Translations under genes and position numbers: made by a program
Shown here: in pieces, positions 10,720 to 28,200 of the stretch
Position numbering within the stretch: the stretch's first letter is position 1
Layout: every line of letters starts with the position of its first letter
The notes under the pieces: model-generated
What the model was told of the DNA's origin: nothing
The model's database searches: none
Seen by the model: the letters and a program-made list of their open reading frames with translations, nothing else
Assembly (NCBI GenBank): GCA_030144725.1
Contig: JASKMD010000012.1
Coordinates: 2,223,649 to 2,287,648 of the forward strand
Direction of reading: 5' to 3'
Length of the DNA: 64,000 nucleotides
Source of the DNA: Haematococcus lacustris
Taxonomy: Eukaryota > Chlorophyta > Chlorophyceae > Chlamydomonadales > Haematococcaceae

Positions 10720-11870
10720 CCGTAGTTTATCCTGACATCAGTTAAGGGCGCCCTTAGATCAGGTATCACCAACTGTCGAACCCTGGTGCATGGTGCCTAG
10801 GGCGCGACCGATCATATGACTTGCTGAGGAATTGGTCATATGACTGAATATGATGGCTTAAAGATGGGATATGACCGGGTCCGTAGTCAAGAGGATAATG
10901 TGGCAGATGTCCTCACTAACCCACCTGGGAACCCCGAGTGTGAAGAGGGTTTGACGCCTTCCAAACCAGTACCGCTCTCAGTTGCAGTTACCCCGCCGCA
11001 ACACTCCTCTACTCTCTGCGCAGGTAACCATTGAGCTTGAGACCACGGCAATGAGGCTCTCTGTATCCTATTGCAATCGATCTCTGTAGCCTTGGTCATG
11101 CGCAAAATGTTATTGGCGCCATGTCCGGGTTCCATGCTCCTTACTCAAAGTTGTCAAGCTACTAAACTGCAGCGGCCGGAGCAACCTGTGTGTGGTGCGA
11201 TGCTAAGGTTGCATGCTATTGCTTCAACAAAAGGTGTCAGCAAATTCGAAATGCTCGGCGGTTGGGTCCAACGGTTGGGTCGCCACGGGTCGGCCATTTG
11301 CGCTGCTGAGACGCTCCCCAAGCAGCTACAGATGTGCAGGAGAAGCGTGTGGGGTCAGACCGCGCATCGCGCCAGCCATTTTTGCACACGGCCGAAAAGT
11401 GCAGCGGTTTAGAGCAAATGGGATTCTAGAAGCTTGAGAACAGGGCCCATAGCTTGTTGTTGATGCGCAGTTGACTTTAGTTCGATTTCGGCTTGATCAT
11501 ATTTCATCATATTCTCTGGCTTGATCATATTGGGTCATATCTTAAAGATTTTTTCGGGCGCGCCCTAAATGGTGCCGCCTCTTGACATCAGTCGACTTGC
11601 AATGCTCATGACGAGGGCCATGCAAAGACGCCACGACAAGACAGCTCTGTGCCAACAGGGCCAGTTGGCCGCATACAGCTCTGTCCCTGAGCAAGCAGTT
11701 GCAAGGCAGGTAGCAAACAGGACGAGGATATGGGTCTGCCAATCCCAACACTAATGTGATGATCCTCCCAAGAGATTCACGACACTTCAAAATACCAGGC
11801 GCCCCTGGCTTTCTGCTTGGGATCAAGGGTTGCCCCCTACCCCAGCCGACATTTTGTTATTATGACTGCA
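10720..11870. other. Intergenic, possible small inverted-repeat element
   Basis: No supported gene. The words TAGGGCGCGACC (about 10797) and, inverted, GGGCGCGCCCTA (about 11557-11568) could be the ends of a roughly 770-bp element. GATCATAT/CATATGAC words lie near both ends. The match is short and I give it little weight. Confidence 0.3.
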
Positions 11871-11986
11871 ACTACCGTACTCTCCCTTTTGATTCGCGTC
11901 CGCGAATCGTTTTTTTGGCCTCGCGAAATCGCGAACGAGTAAACAATGTGATGTTTGGCTGAATCGCGAAGTGGTCAAACAATTAT

Positions 11987-12322
11987 TTGACCTGCGTAAA
12001 TGGTGCTGCGATGGACCGCTTTGTAATCCGTGGCATCAGTGCCGACGACACAGCCGAAAATCTGCTACGCCAGGTTGACGAGCACGATGAAATGCTCATC
12101 CATCCATCCATCAAAGGTCGTCAAGATGCGGCTGTCGAGAAGCGTGGGCCGGGCAGACCTCTCAAGCTCTCTAGCATCGGGCTGCTGCTAGCCCGTGACC
12201 CTGCCGCCTACCAGCACACGGCCCATCCTGCTGCTGCTGCTACTGCCCTGCTGCTGCTGCATGAGGGTGTGTGGCAGCAGGGGGCAGGGTGTTTGGCAGC
12301 TGCCTTGTTGCCCTACTGCTGA
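11987..12322 (+). pseudogene. N-terminal transposon protein remnant with AT-hook
   Basis: The frame contains MDRFVIRGISADDTAENLL, a stretch of charged residues and KRGPGRPLKL. GPGRP is the AT-hook DNA-binding core. After about residue 75 the frame decays into CTG-repeat translation. It lies just inside the left end of the TA-flanked element, where a transposase N-terminus would be expected. Confidence 0.4.
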
Positions 12323-12477
12323 TGCCCTGCTGCTGCGGGTGCGCTGCTGTTGCTGCTGCCCTGCAGATGCCGCCCTGTTGCTGCTGCCCTGCTGCTGCGG
12401 GTGCGCTGCTGCTGCTGCTGCCCTGCAGATGCCGCCCTGCCGCCCTGCCGCTGCTGCCCTGCTGCTGCTGTCCTGCT

Positions 12478-12893
12478 AGGGTGGGGGTGGGGGTGGGGGG
12501 TGGGGGTGGGGGTGGGGGTGGGGGTGGGGGTGGGGGTGGGGGTGGGGGTGGGGGGTGGGGGTGGGGGTGGGGGTGGGGGTGGGGGTGGGGGTGGGGGTGG
12601 GGGTGGGGGTGGGGGGTGGGGTGGGGGTGGGGGTGGGGGTGGGGGTGGGGGTGGGGGTGGGGGTGGGGGTGGGGGTGGGGGTGGGGGTGGGGGTGGGGGT
12701 GGGGGTGGGGGTGGGGGTGGGGGTGGGGGTGGGGGTGGGGGTGGGGGTGGGGGTGGGGGTGGGGGTGGGGGTGGGGGTGGGGGTGGGGGTGGGGGTGGGG
12801 GTGGGGGTGGGGGTGGGGGTGGGGGTGGGGGTGGGGGTGGGGGTGGGGGTGCGGGTGCGGGTGCGGGTGCGGGTGGGGGTTGGGGTGGGGGGA
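12478..12893 (+). repeat. Minisatellite (GGGGGT)n, about 400 bp
   Basis: Hexamer units with rare GGGGGGT or GGGGT variants, changing to GGGTGC units near 12850. It is preceded by CTG-rich sequence. It lies within the TA-flanked transposon, and its translations in all frames are artefacts. Confidence 0.98.
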
Positions 12894-13467
12894 GGGGCAG
12901 GGGCAGGGGCAGGGGGAGGGGGAGGGGGAGGGGGAGGGGGAGGGGGAGGGGGAGGGGGAGGGGGAGGGGGAGGGGGAGGGGGAGGGGGAGGGGGAGGGGG
13001 AGGGGGAGGGGGAGGGGGAGGGGGAGGGGGAGGGGGAGGGGGAGGGGGAGGGGGAGGGGAGGGGGAGGGGGAGGGGGAGGGGGAGGGGGAGGGGGAGGGG
13101 GAGGGGGAGGGGGAGGGGGAGGGGGAGGGGGAGGGGGAGGGGGAGGGGGAGGGGGAGGGGGAGGGGGAGGGGGAGGGGGAGGGGGAGGGGGAGGGGGAGG
13201 GGGAGGGGGAGGGGGAGGGGGAGGGGGAGGGGGAGGGGGAGGGGGAGGGGGAGGGGGAGGGGGAGGGGGAGGGGGAGGGGAGGGGGAGGGGGAGGGGGAG
13301 GGGGAGGGGGAGGGGGAGGGGGAGGGGGAGGGGGAGGGGGAGGGGGAGGGGGAGGGGGAGGGGGAGGGGGAGGGGGAGGGGAGGGGGAGGGGGAGGGGGA
13401 GGGGGAGGGGGAGGGGGAGGGGGAGGGGGAGGGGGAGGGGGAGGGGGAGGGGGAGGGGGAGGGGGAG
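12894..13467 (+). repeat. Minisatellite (GGGGGA)n, about 570 bp
   Basis: It begins as GGGGCA units and becomes uniform GGGGGA. Single-base contractions (GGGGA) near 13059, 13280 and 13381 divide it into blocks. It is directly joined to the GGGGGT array. Confidence 0.98.
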
Positions 13468-13699
13468 GATTGACATGATATGCAAGGAATGGCTGTCTTG
13501 GATATTTATAAGCACACCCACATTGTTAAAGTTGTGTTCTGCTATATATTATTGGGGGCCTCGCGAATCAAAAGGGAGAGTACGGTAGGCTGCCATTCAG
13601 GCCGATTGCTCTATACCTGGCGCGATGGGGATATAGACCAGCCAGGTGGTACGCTGCAGCTCAAACTCCCTGTGACATGTCATGATGCGGACTAGGCAA

Positions 13700-13762
13700 G
13701 CAATGAATACATGAACGTAACATGAATACATGAACGTAGCAATGAATACATGAACGTAAATG
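13700..13762 (+). repeat. Short tandem repeat of ATGAATACATGAACGTA
   Basis: Three copies with variable spacers, about 100 bases upstream of the VPS45 start. Confidence 0.8.
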
Positions 13763-13858
13763 CTTCGTCTTGCGGACATTGCATGTGCTCTGGCACGCAA
13801 TCAGCGGGACACAATGAGCGAAATGCTGAGCAGATTCTAAAGGAAACAGCCTGACAAG

Positions 13859-20056
<6,198 letters not shown>

Positions 20057-20419
20057 CGGGTTGTAGTCGAGGAGGCACAGTGCCGTGCAAGCTGTACTGT
20101 TGTGACATGATGTGCTCTGTTGCTCTAACATACCCTGCTGGGTGAGCAGTTGGGTTTGGACTGTATTTTCTGACACGCCCTGCCGCTGCTTGCCAGAGGT
20201 GTCCTAATGGTTTGGTGGATCTGTATGCCTGCCGTGCCACTGGGGTGGGGTCTGTAGTTGTCAAGGGTGCTCAATGGATGAAGCGGCTGTAGTGGAGGCC
20301 ACTGGCCAGTACCTTGACTTGATATGTCGATCTTATGAACCTTTTCCATGGTTCTGACCGTGTCACATGCACATGGGACATTCAAGTCGTTAAGCACCAC
20401 GTTGTACGCAAAGCTGCCT

Positions 20420-21790
20420 CGACTCCTATACGGCAACAACGCTATAAATATAGGTAGATATAAAGGTAACGAACAAACCTGACAATTTTTCTAGTATCTG
20501 TGATGGCTTCACGCTCTTGATTTCTATGGCTGAAAAAGAAAGACGGACCGTGCCTAGGCCAGTGCCGGAGGACCTAGACAGTGACATTGAGGACCGCGAC
20601 GAGGCACTAGAGCCAGACCTCACCGAAGCGGAGCGCAATAGAAAGACCTCCGGAGAGGCCCGTGCTGCCCGCGATAGGGACAACACATACCACGGCAGGA
20701 AGTGCAAGTTGGCCCACCTCACCGACCACTTGACGCAAGAGCTTTGGGATGCCTTCCTGGACGAAGCTGTGCAGCCACGCGTGGAGGCCTGCAGCGAGCG
20801 GGCGGTGCTCGCCAGCCTGCTGTTGGGCTTACTCGTGCGCGGCTTGTTTACCATTCGCGTAGCCTGCACGACCAGCCCGTGTACACAGACATCCCTGTCT
20901 CCCAGGCAGCCATCCCGGACCTGAGCTGCCGGAACCTGTACCTGCAGCTGTGCCGCGGCCCGCCCGGAAACGGCGCGAACACTCAGCCAAACGCGGCAGT
21001 GGCTGCAGGGGTGTCCCAGTCAGCCAGATGCGGAAGGAGGCAGTGAAGCACTTCGGGGCAGGGCGTGTGTTGCTGGTGGAGGAGGTCCGCACCAGCCAGG
21101 TCAGCTCAGCCTACAGCAGCCCCAGTGAGGCCCTCCCTGGACAGCCGCCAGAGTCCTTCAGGTGAGAGGGTCAGTGGGTGATGGTCGTTGGGTCAGGGTA
21201 GTGCTGGGAGGTGATGGAGTCAAGGTGGCTGGGTAGGGTCAAGATTGGGAAGGTAAGGAATGAATCTTACAAATGTGCAGTGCCCCATGTGTCCATGCAG
21301 GTGGCTGCGGCCAGTGTACAGCAAGGCGAAGCGCTCCCAAGTCAGGGGCTTGATGAGCTCAACAAGCCACAACATCAGGTAAGCACTGACCAGACACTGC
21401 ACATGTGCATGGCTGCAACATATCCCACATGAAATGACACATGACATGGCACATGACTTGACTTCATGCAACTCCCACACCATGTGCAGGTTCTATGACC
21501 GGGACGTGTCAGCCGCGCTGAACATCCGCCGCTGCGCAGTTGGCCCAGGGCCACGCCCCACTGAGCTGTGCTACTGGGCAGGGCGCCCAGCCATGCCAAA
21601 GCCAGGCCAGCCAGGCCAGGATTGGGTGTACCTGCCTGACAAGGCCCTGTTGCGCAAGTGGCGGCGCAAGTGGCAGCGGTAGTCAGCAGGAGCAAGACAA
21701 TCCAAGAAAACAAGAAACCAAACCCCTCACAAAGGGGATGTGTGTGAGTAAGAGCTATAGAGTAGGGCAGGGCTCTTGCTAGTAGTAGAC
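20420..21790 (+). pseudogene. Fanzor/TnpB-like subfamily A copy A1, RuvC-I region deleted
   Basis: The 5' frame begins near 20523 with an acidic, charged segment, then GRKCKLAHL, then SERAVLASLLLGLLVRGLF. After a frame change it continues DIPVSQAAIPDLSCRNLYLQL. A further frame change leads to VEEVRTSQVSSAYSS. Two intact introns follow: donor after 21161, exon 21301-21378, final exon 21490-21682. The spliced text reads SFRWLRPVYSKAKRSQVRGL, then RFYDRDVSAALNIRRC, then TELCYWAGRPAMP, and ends RKWRRKWQR at 21682. DRD-x2-AALN is the RuvC-III motif. The segment that would hold RuvC-I (DPGKTN in copy A3) is missing between about 20960 and 21020. A CCCCT-CACAA-AGGGG hairpin lies 41 bases past the stop. 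Closest known proteins: TnpB/Fanzor nucleases, by motif. Confidence 0.65.
21723..21737 (+). other. Hairpin 3' of copy A1, candidate guide-RNA scaffold element
   Basis: CCCCTCACAAAGGGG forms a perfect 5-bp stem with a 5-base loop. It sits between a shared AAACCAAAC word and a shared ATGTGTGTG word. Copy A2 has a different but also perfectly paired hairpin at the same place (47690-47706). TnpB/Fanzor guide RNAs are known to come from the 3' end of the element; the link here is inference. Confidence 0.35.
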
Positions 21791-21799
21791 CTGGAGGCA

Positions 21800-22278
21800 C
21801 ACACACCAGAAGGCTGAGCTGAAGTGGGCACTAGGCACACTATCAGTTGCCTCGCAGCCTGTGTTTGATTACAACTCATGAGTTGCATGAGGGCTGAAGG
21901 GATTAAAACTTGGTACCGCTATAATTTCAATACAGCAAGTTTTGTTACGGGAAAGGCGAAGATGCGGGGCTTGAAATGTAATCAATGAAGCTGCGCCGAT
22001 GCTACTCGTGCATGTTTTTTATTGTGCGCTTGCGGGTTTGGCAATGCGAGTCTTTTGTAGCCTAGATTGATTACCTGGAGCTTGCTGACCTGCTCGATCA
22101 ATCCACCCGCAGAGTCATTGTCGCTCTGCGTCTTTGGATCCCCTGGCGGCCTTGGCCGTCCTGTGATTCTACTTGGTGGGAAATCCCTGTCCTGGAGAGC
22201 TGCAACGAAACTGGGCACAGCCCCGCTCCACCACTCTCTAGCAAGGTCACCAGACGTTGGAAGAGGAGCAACAAGAGC
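21800..22278. other. Spacer between copy A1 and the MYND-USP gene; possible 5' exon
   Basis: From 22054 to the proposed ATG at 22279 the USP frame is open without a stop (IDYLELADLLDQSTRRVIVA and onward) but has no ATG. This could be part of a longer first exon whose start lies upstream, or 5' UTR. A TATAATTT word occurs near 21919. Confidence 0.35.
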
Positions 22279-25200
22279 ATGGTGGCAGCAGCAGCAGCAA
22301 TGACAGCATGCACTCACTGTGGCAGAGGTCCAGCAGAGATGCGCTGCTCGGCATGCAAGTGCACTCGCTACTGGTGAGAACAGAGAGGATCGTGCCTGGA
22401 GAGACTGCTTATGCTCCACCCATGCCTGTCTGCAAACAGCATAGAGATGTCTTGCATGGAATCTGAACTGCGCGGGCAGCTTGTACTGCCCATTCATTGT
22501 TATACCTCTCCCCACCCCTCAGCCATCCTCCATCCCTCTCTAGCAGCAAGGCCTCATCATCAGACATATGTGAGGATGTCTCATCACCATCATCCTTACA
22601 TGGCGTTCGCTGATTGGTTCATGCGTTCTATTAGATGCGGCCAGCGTGAGGATGCCTGATGGCGTGTATTGCCGTGTATGTGTCTGGCATGTGTGGCTGT
22701 GGCTGTGTCCGAACCGGTGGTTGTGGCTGTAGCTGAGTGTGAGTGTGTGTGTCAGGCGTGGGTGGCGTGTCACACTGCGATGGGTCCCTGTGTTGGTGTG
22801 CTGTTCCCCCTGCAGCTCCAAGGAGTGCCAGGCCCGAGCCTGGAAGCAAGGCCACAAGCAGCAGTGCAGCCTGCTGAAGAAGCAGGCGGGCGCAGGCGCA
22901 GCCAAAGGACCTCACAGCCAGGCTGCAGGGCTGCTGCCCACCCAGCCAGCTGCCAAGGCACCTGACCCCCCAGACGAGGTGGCGCCTGTGCCAGACCAGG
23001 TCAGGTCAGGCAGCAGGGCGCTGAGGTGCTGCCGGCCTGCCTGCCATGCTTGAAGCTTGGGCAGGCATGCGGAAGCAGAGGATTGGGCAGGCGAGGGTGG
23101 GCGAAGCAGGTAGCAGAGAACAGACCAAGGTACTGGGCAAGGAACAGGGTCGGGCGCCAGGTGTAGGCAGGGCTGTGTGGCAGCAGGTGGGTAGGGAGGA
23201 GGGAAGAGGGTCCAATAGCTAGCAGGCTCGCAAACTGGCTCACCACCACCACCACCACCACTACCAACACTGGCTTACGAGGGTCTCCACAGCCTGTCAG
23301 TGTTGCAGTCATGATCTAGTGTGGGGTCAGGCCTTGCTCTAATGCACCTATGCTAGCTCTGTAACAGTTGAACAGCTTGACAGTTTGCTGCAGAGCGGTA
23401 CACCAGTAGCATTACCGCCCTCCCAGCCCTCCCAGCTCCTGAGGTGCTGCCCTACTTGACCAGCTACTGCTGTGACGGTGCGCTGCTACTGCTGCTGCTG
23501 CTGCTGCTGTCAGGTGCTGCACCCCTATGAGGATTACCTGCGCCATCACAGCGTGGGCTGTGGGGCAATGCAGCCACCTGCAGGTAAGCTGTCCTGGGCA
23601 TAGCGTCTGCACAACACAGCTACAGGATATCAAAGCTGGAGCAAGGCCAGGGGCAGGGCCAGGGGCAGGGCCAGGGGCAGGGCCAGGGGCAGGGCCAGGG
23701 CCAGGGGCAGGGCCAGGGGCAGGGGCCAAGGGCATATGGTGCTCCACGGGCTAGGTGTGCCACACCCCTCACCTGTGTTACGAATTTGGTGTAAGGGGAA
23801 TTACTAGCACTAGCACAGGAGTAATAACTCCGCTGCTTGCAAATGGCATGACTTGCAATCTGCTGAGTGCGGTGCCAAGCCTTGATCAACTTGACCTCAT
23901 GCGCACCTCTGTCTGTGCGCCTCATCCTGGAGTGCAGCAGGTGTTGAATTCCTTAGAGAGGGAGAGGGAGGCCAGCCAAGCAGGCTCAAGGCCCTCAGTG
24001 GCCGCTTTGTGCTCAACCTCACTCACTCTCACACCATGCCAATGACGCCTGCAGGGCTGCACAATGTGGGCAACACCTGCTTTGCCAACTCCCTCCTACA
24101 GTGCCTTCTGGCTACCCAGCCCTTGATCTCTTTCTTGGGGTGAGTGGGGCGTGGTGCCATGGGAGCCTAAACAGGCAACTAAGCAGGCTGTCAGGCAGGA
24201 GCTAGCAATACACCGTGCCAGTGTCAGCGGTCTGTGCCCTGCTGGGTTGCTGTCACTTCTCTTTTCAGCCATACAAGCCCTGCTGCTCCTGATCTTCACA
24301 CTGACACTGGCCCTGCCTTGGACCTGGTACTGAACCTGGGCCTGAATATCAACCTGAACATGGGCATGAACATGAGCATGAACCTGAACCTGAACCTGAA
24401 CCTGAACCCACATCTGACCTGGCCCTGGCCCCTGGCCTGTAATGTGGTCCTGAGTCAGGGAGGAGGAGCACAGCCATCACTGTGGACGGCCCACTGCGCA
24501 ATCCTGGTGCTTGGTCTGCGAGATGGAGAGGCTGGTGGGGCAGGTGCGTGTGAGGCAGGGCATGAGGCTGGCAGGCAGGGCATGAGGCGGGCAGGCAGGG
24601 CATGAGGCAAAAGCAAGCACACGTAGCAGCCAGTCATAGCCAGGGATGAGATGATCACAGCCAGCTGTCTGCCTGCCTGCCTGCCTGCCGACCGGGAAGG
24701 AGGAAGGAGAGGAGAATGGAAAAAGACAGAAGCGGGTTAGGGCCAGAGCACAAAGGGGAGGGGCAGGCAGGCGCGCAAAGGGAGCGAGGGGTGGGGAGGG
24801 AGCGGGTGCAGCGCCCTGCTAGGTGGCGGCGAGGGCAGAAGAGAGGCTGGGCGCATCATGATGGTCAGGGCCCTTGATGCAAGTGCTGCTCAAAGTTTTG
24901 GTCGGATTAGAAACTCAGTGCACCAGTGTATGACAGTACAGCCGCACAAACGCTTCATAGTGTTAGACAAGGACAGGCAGACTCTCCATGGTCAGGAAAG
25001 CTGCAAGACCTCAGCCAACTGCCTGCCTGCCTGAGTCATGAAAGAGACATGAAAGAGCGAGCACTTGCAACAGGCAGCAGGCAGTGAGATGATCTCAGCC
25101 AGCTACCAGCCAGCCTGCAATCCAGCTGGCCTGCCTGTTCAGCAAAGCTGGAGCTCCTTGCTGTCCACTGCTGCTCACCCACCCAACCTTGTGTGGTGGC

Positions 25201-28200
25201 CTGCCAGCGCAGACAGCTGCTTCCAGTGGCCCAGGAGCAGCAGTCAACCCCAAGGCCATCACCCGCCAAGTGCGCCGCATTGCCTCACACTTCACGCCCG
25301 GCCGGCAGGTAGGTGCTGCCGTCCCCTCCTCCACCCCTCCTCCACCCCTCCTCCACCCCTTGCAGTCCCAGCTCGCAGTCAGCTGCCACCCCCTCCTCCA
25401 CAGCCAGGCCCAGCCCCTGTGCCACATCCTGGTCGGTGGGGCACAGAGGCAGGCGTGGCCCAGGTAACAGGGAACAGGAGTGGTCTTGGTGTGAGGGGTG
25501 TAGGCGCAGGCCTGGCCCAGGAAGCCTACAGGAATGGGATGGCACGGGTGGAAGCTCCGGGTGGGCGCTGCCATGCCCCCCTGCACATTAAGCTACACTC
25601 TTTCCCCTTTTCCCAAGTGCTGCTATGTTATGCTGCGCGGCGCTGTGATGTGCTCTTCCTCTTGGGCTGGGCTGGGCTGGGCTGGGCTGGGCTGGGCTGG
25701 GCTGGGCTGGGCCGGGCTGGGCTGGGCTGGGCTGGGCTGGGCTGGGCTGGGCTGGGCTGGGCTCTTGTGTTTCGTCATGGTGTCATGATGGGTCTGTGAC
25801 GCCTCTGTGATGTTTTGTGCCACCGGTGCTCAGGAGGACGCTCACGACCTGTACCTGGCCATGCTGGCCCAGATGGAGGGGGTGCTGCTGCATGGGCTGG
25901 GGGGCCGTGAGGCTCACCCTGACATGAGAAGCCGCGAGACTACCTTCATGGGTCACTGCTTCCTCGGCTATGTGCGCTACCAGGTGAATTGCTGTAGGCA
26001 ATTGACTGAAGGCGGTTGGCGATTGGTGGTTGGCGGTTGGCTGCAGGCGGTTGTGTAGGCACTGTGAGCTGGATGAGCTGCAAGCTTCCCATCCAAGTGA
26101 TGTCTTACATATGATGTGCCTGTAGCTCTCATTTGTAAGGCTCTTTTGTGTACGACCCCCTCCTCATCACCACCTCATCACCACCATTCCTGCTCAACAA
26201 AGCTGCTGCTCTGCCCTCCTCCTGCTCTTCCCCTAACCGCCACCACCTGCTGTGGCGGGCGCCCTGCAGACCATCTGCACGACCTGTGGAGCCATCTCCC
26301 AGCGCTTTGACACCAAGGTAGTGTCTCAGCTGCTGTTGGCTGCCCCTGCACCTCATCAACAGCCACCGCCCCCTGCCACCCTCCACCCACCCCTGGCCCT
26401 GCCCATGGCCCGCCTCTTCGACCGCTGGCATTCGCCGACGTCCAGCTTGAAATCTGTCACCACCAGTGCTGCAGCAGCACACCAGCACCAGGGGCTGCCT
26501 GCTGGCTGCCCTTACCCTGTGTGCCGCCTGCTGCCTCTGCGCCCTCCCCATGGCCCTGAGGCGGCTGCTGCTCCCCTGTCGCCCCTGCCGCTGCCTGCAG
26601 TCTGACCTGGAGCTGGAGGTGTCGAGTCGCACTGACAGCATCGAGACGGGCCTGGACGCCTTGTTCTCAGACGAGCAGCTGGACAGCGACAACCTGTACA
26701 AGTGCGAGCGGTGCAAGCAGAAGGTGTGGGGAGGGGTGGGGCTGGGGTGGGTAGGGGTGGGGCTGAGGTTGGTAGGGGTGAATTTGAGGGTGGGTAGGGG
26801 TGGGGGTAGAAGTGGGGTGTGCCATGGAGCATCAGGCGTCCCACCTAGTGATCTTTCTGCAATCACTGCATCTCCCACAAGCTTTCCATATATCTTAGGT
26901 CAGCATGATGCAGTTGATCACACCACCAGCATTGTCGTTGTCGCACCTTTGCTAGGTCGCTGCACGTCCTCCCATACAAAGCTGGGCTAGCATTACATCC
27001 ATTTCTCACACCAACCAGGAAGAGTGAGGGACATTGTGATGCCATGGCCTATCCAGTATACAGTGGGGATTAGTGTCATGGACAATTCCAATGGAGGTCA
27101 AGGTCAGGTCAAGGCCCACACCCCATCAGGTGCCTGAGCTTGCAGTGGTGGGAGCAAGCCGTGTTCCAGGTGTGGGCTCCTGCCTTGGTTCACACCAGGC
27201 TTCCGGAGTAGTCGCTAGTCTTTTATTTGTACTATAATGATTATTGTTGATATTGTTACTTAATTTTTTAATTTTTATTGATCTCATTAGCTTCATTTGT
27301 CTTCGTCGCGTACAAGCCTGAGCTTGCTGCGTTTGCCTCTCTTGGGCTATTGTTGCTGTTTCATCAGGTACAAGCAACCCGGCGCAGCGCTCTAGAGGTG
27401 GGGCCCAACGTGCTGGTGCTGTGCCTCAAACGCTTTGGCATCGGTCGGTACTCCAAAATCACCCGGCCTGTGCTATACCCCGAAGTTCTAGACCTTTCGC
27501 CATACATGGTGTGTTGCCAGATTAGGACCGGGTCTCCAGGCACAGGCGCCAAATTAGGCGCTGATAACCAGACCTCAGGTGCACAGACTGGCTGTTTTGG
27601 ACAGAGGAGGACTGCACCGCATGCTCTGCTGTGTCATCTTGACCTGCACCTGCTGACCTGCTGCACCACAGGGAGTTAGGTGAGGGTGGCATGTGCAAGA
27701 GTGGCTTTGCAGGGGACATAGCAGCGCATGCCATGCTACCATGCCATGCGACCATGCGCCAACTGTCACGACACTAGCTCCGCAGCCAGCGCTAGGCGCT
27801 CAGCAGCAAGCTCACTGTGGCCATGTGCTCAGCAGCAAGCTCACTGTGGCCATGAGCTCAGCTGTGCTCAGCAGCAAGCTCAATGTGGCCATGTGCTCAG
27901 CAGCAAGCTCACTGTGGCCATGTGCAGGCAAGCGGTGCCATGGACGCCGCCCCAGCCAGGTACCAGCTGTACGGCTGCACAGTGCACCTGGACTGCGCCG
28001 GGTCCACAGCCAGCGGGCACTACGTGGCCTACACACGCACGGCTGACGGCCGCTGGTTCCTCTGCGATGACGAGTCTGTGGTGCAGGCAGGTCACTGACT
28101 TAGTGCCGCAGGGCCAAGGCCAGGGGCAGGGCAGGGCCAGGGGCAGGGGCAGGGGCAGGTCAGGGTCAGGGTCAGGGTCAGGGTCAGGGTCAGGGTCAGG

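Larger units (their letters stand above)
11873..13587 (+). mobile_element. TA-flanked DNA transposon with 24-bp terminal inverted repeats
   Basis: A 24-base end beginning CCGTACTCTCCC (11875-11898) recurs exactly inverted at 13562-13585. Both ends are flanked by the dinucleotide TA (11873-11874 and 13586-13587). TA duplication is typical of Tc1/mariner-like elements, but no transposase core is left to confirm the superfamily. A perfect palindrome GATTCGCG-TC-CGCGAATC follows the left end (11891-11908). Inside are a short open frame with an AT-hook (11987-12210) and about 1 kb of G-rich minisatellite. Confidence 0.7.

Noticed and set aside
12271..13588. 400-residue Gly-Trp / Gly-Glu / Gly-Arg / Pro-Leu repeat frames on both strands
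   Set aside because: They are six-frame translations of the GGGGGT and GGGGGA arrays, with no upstream gene structure.
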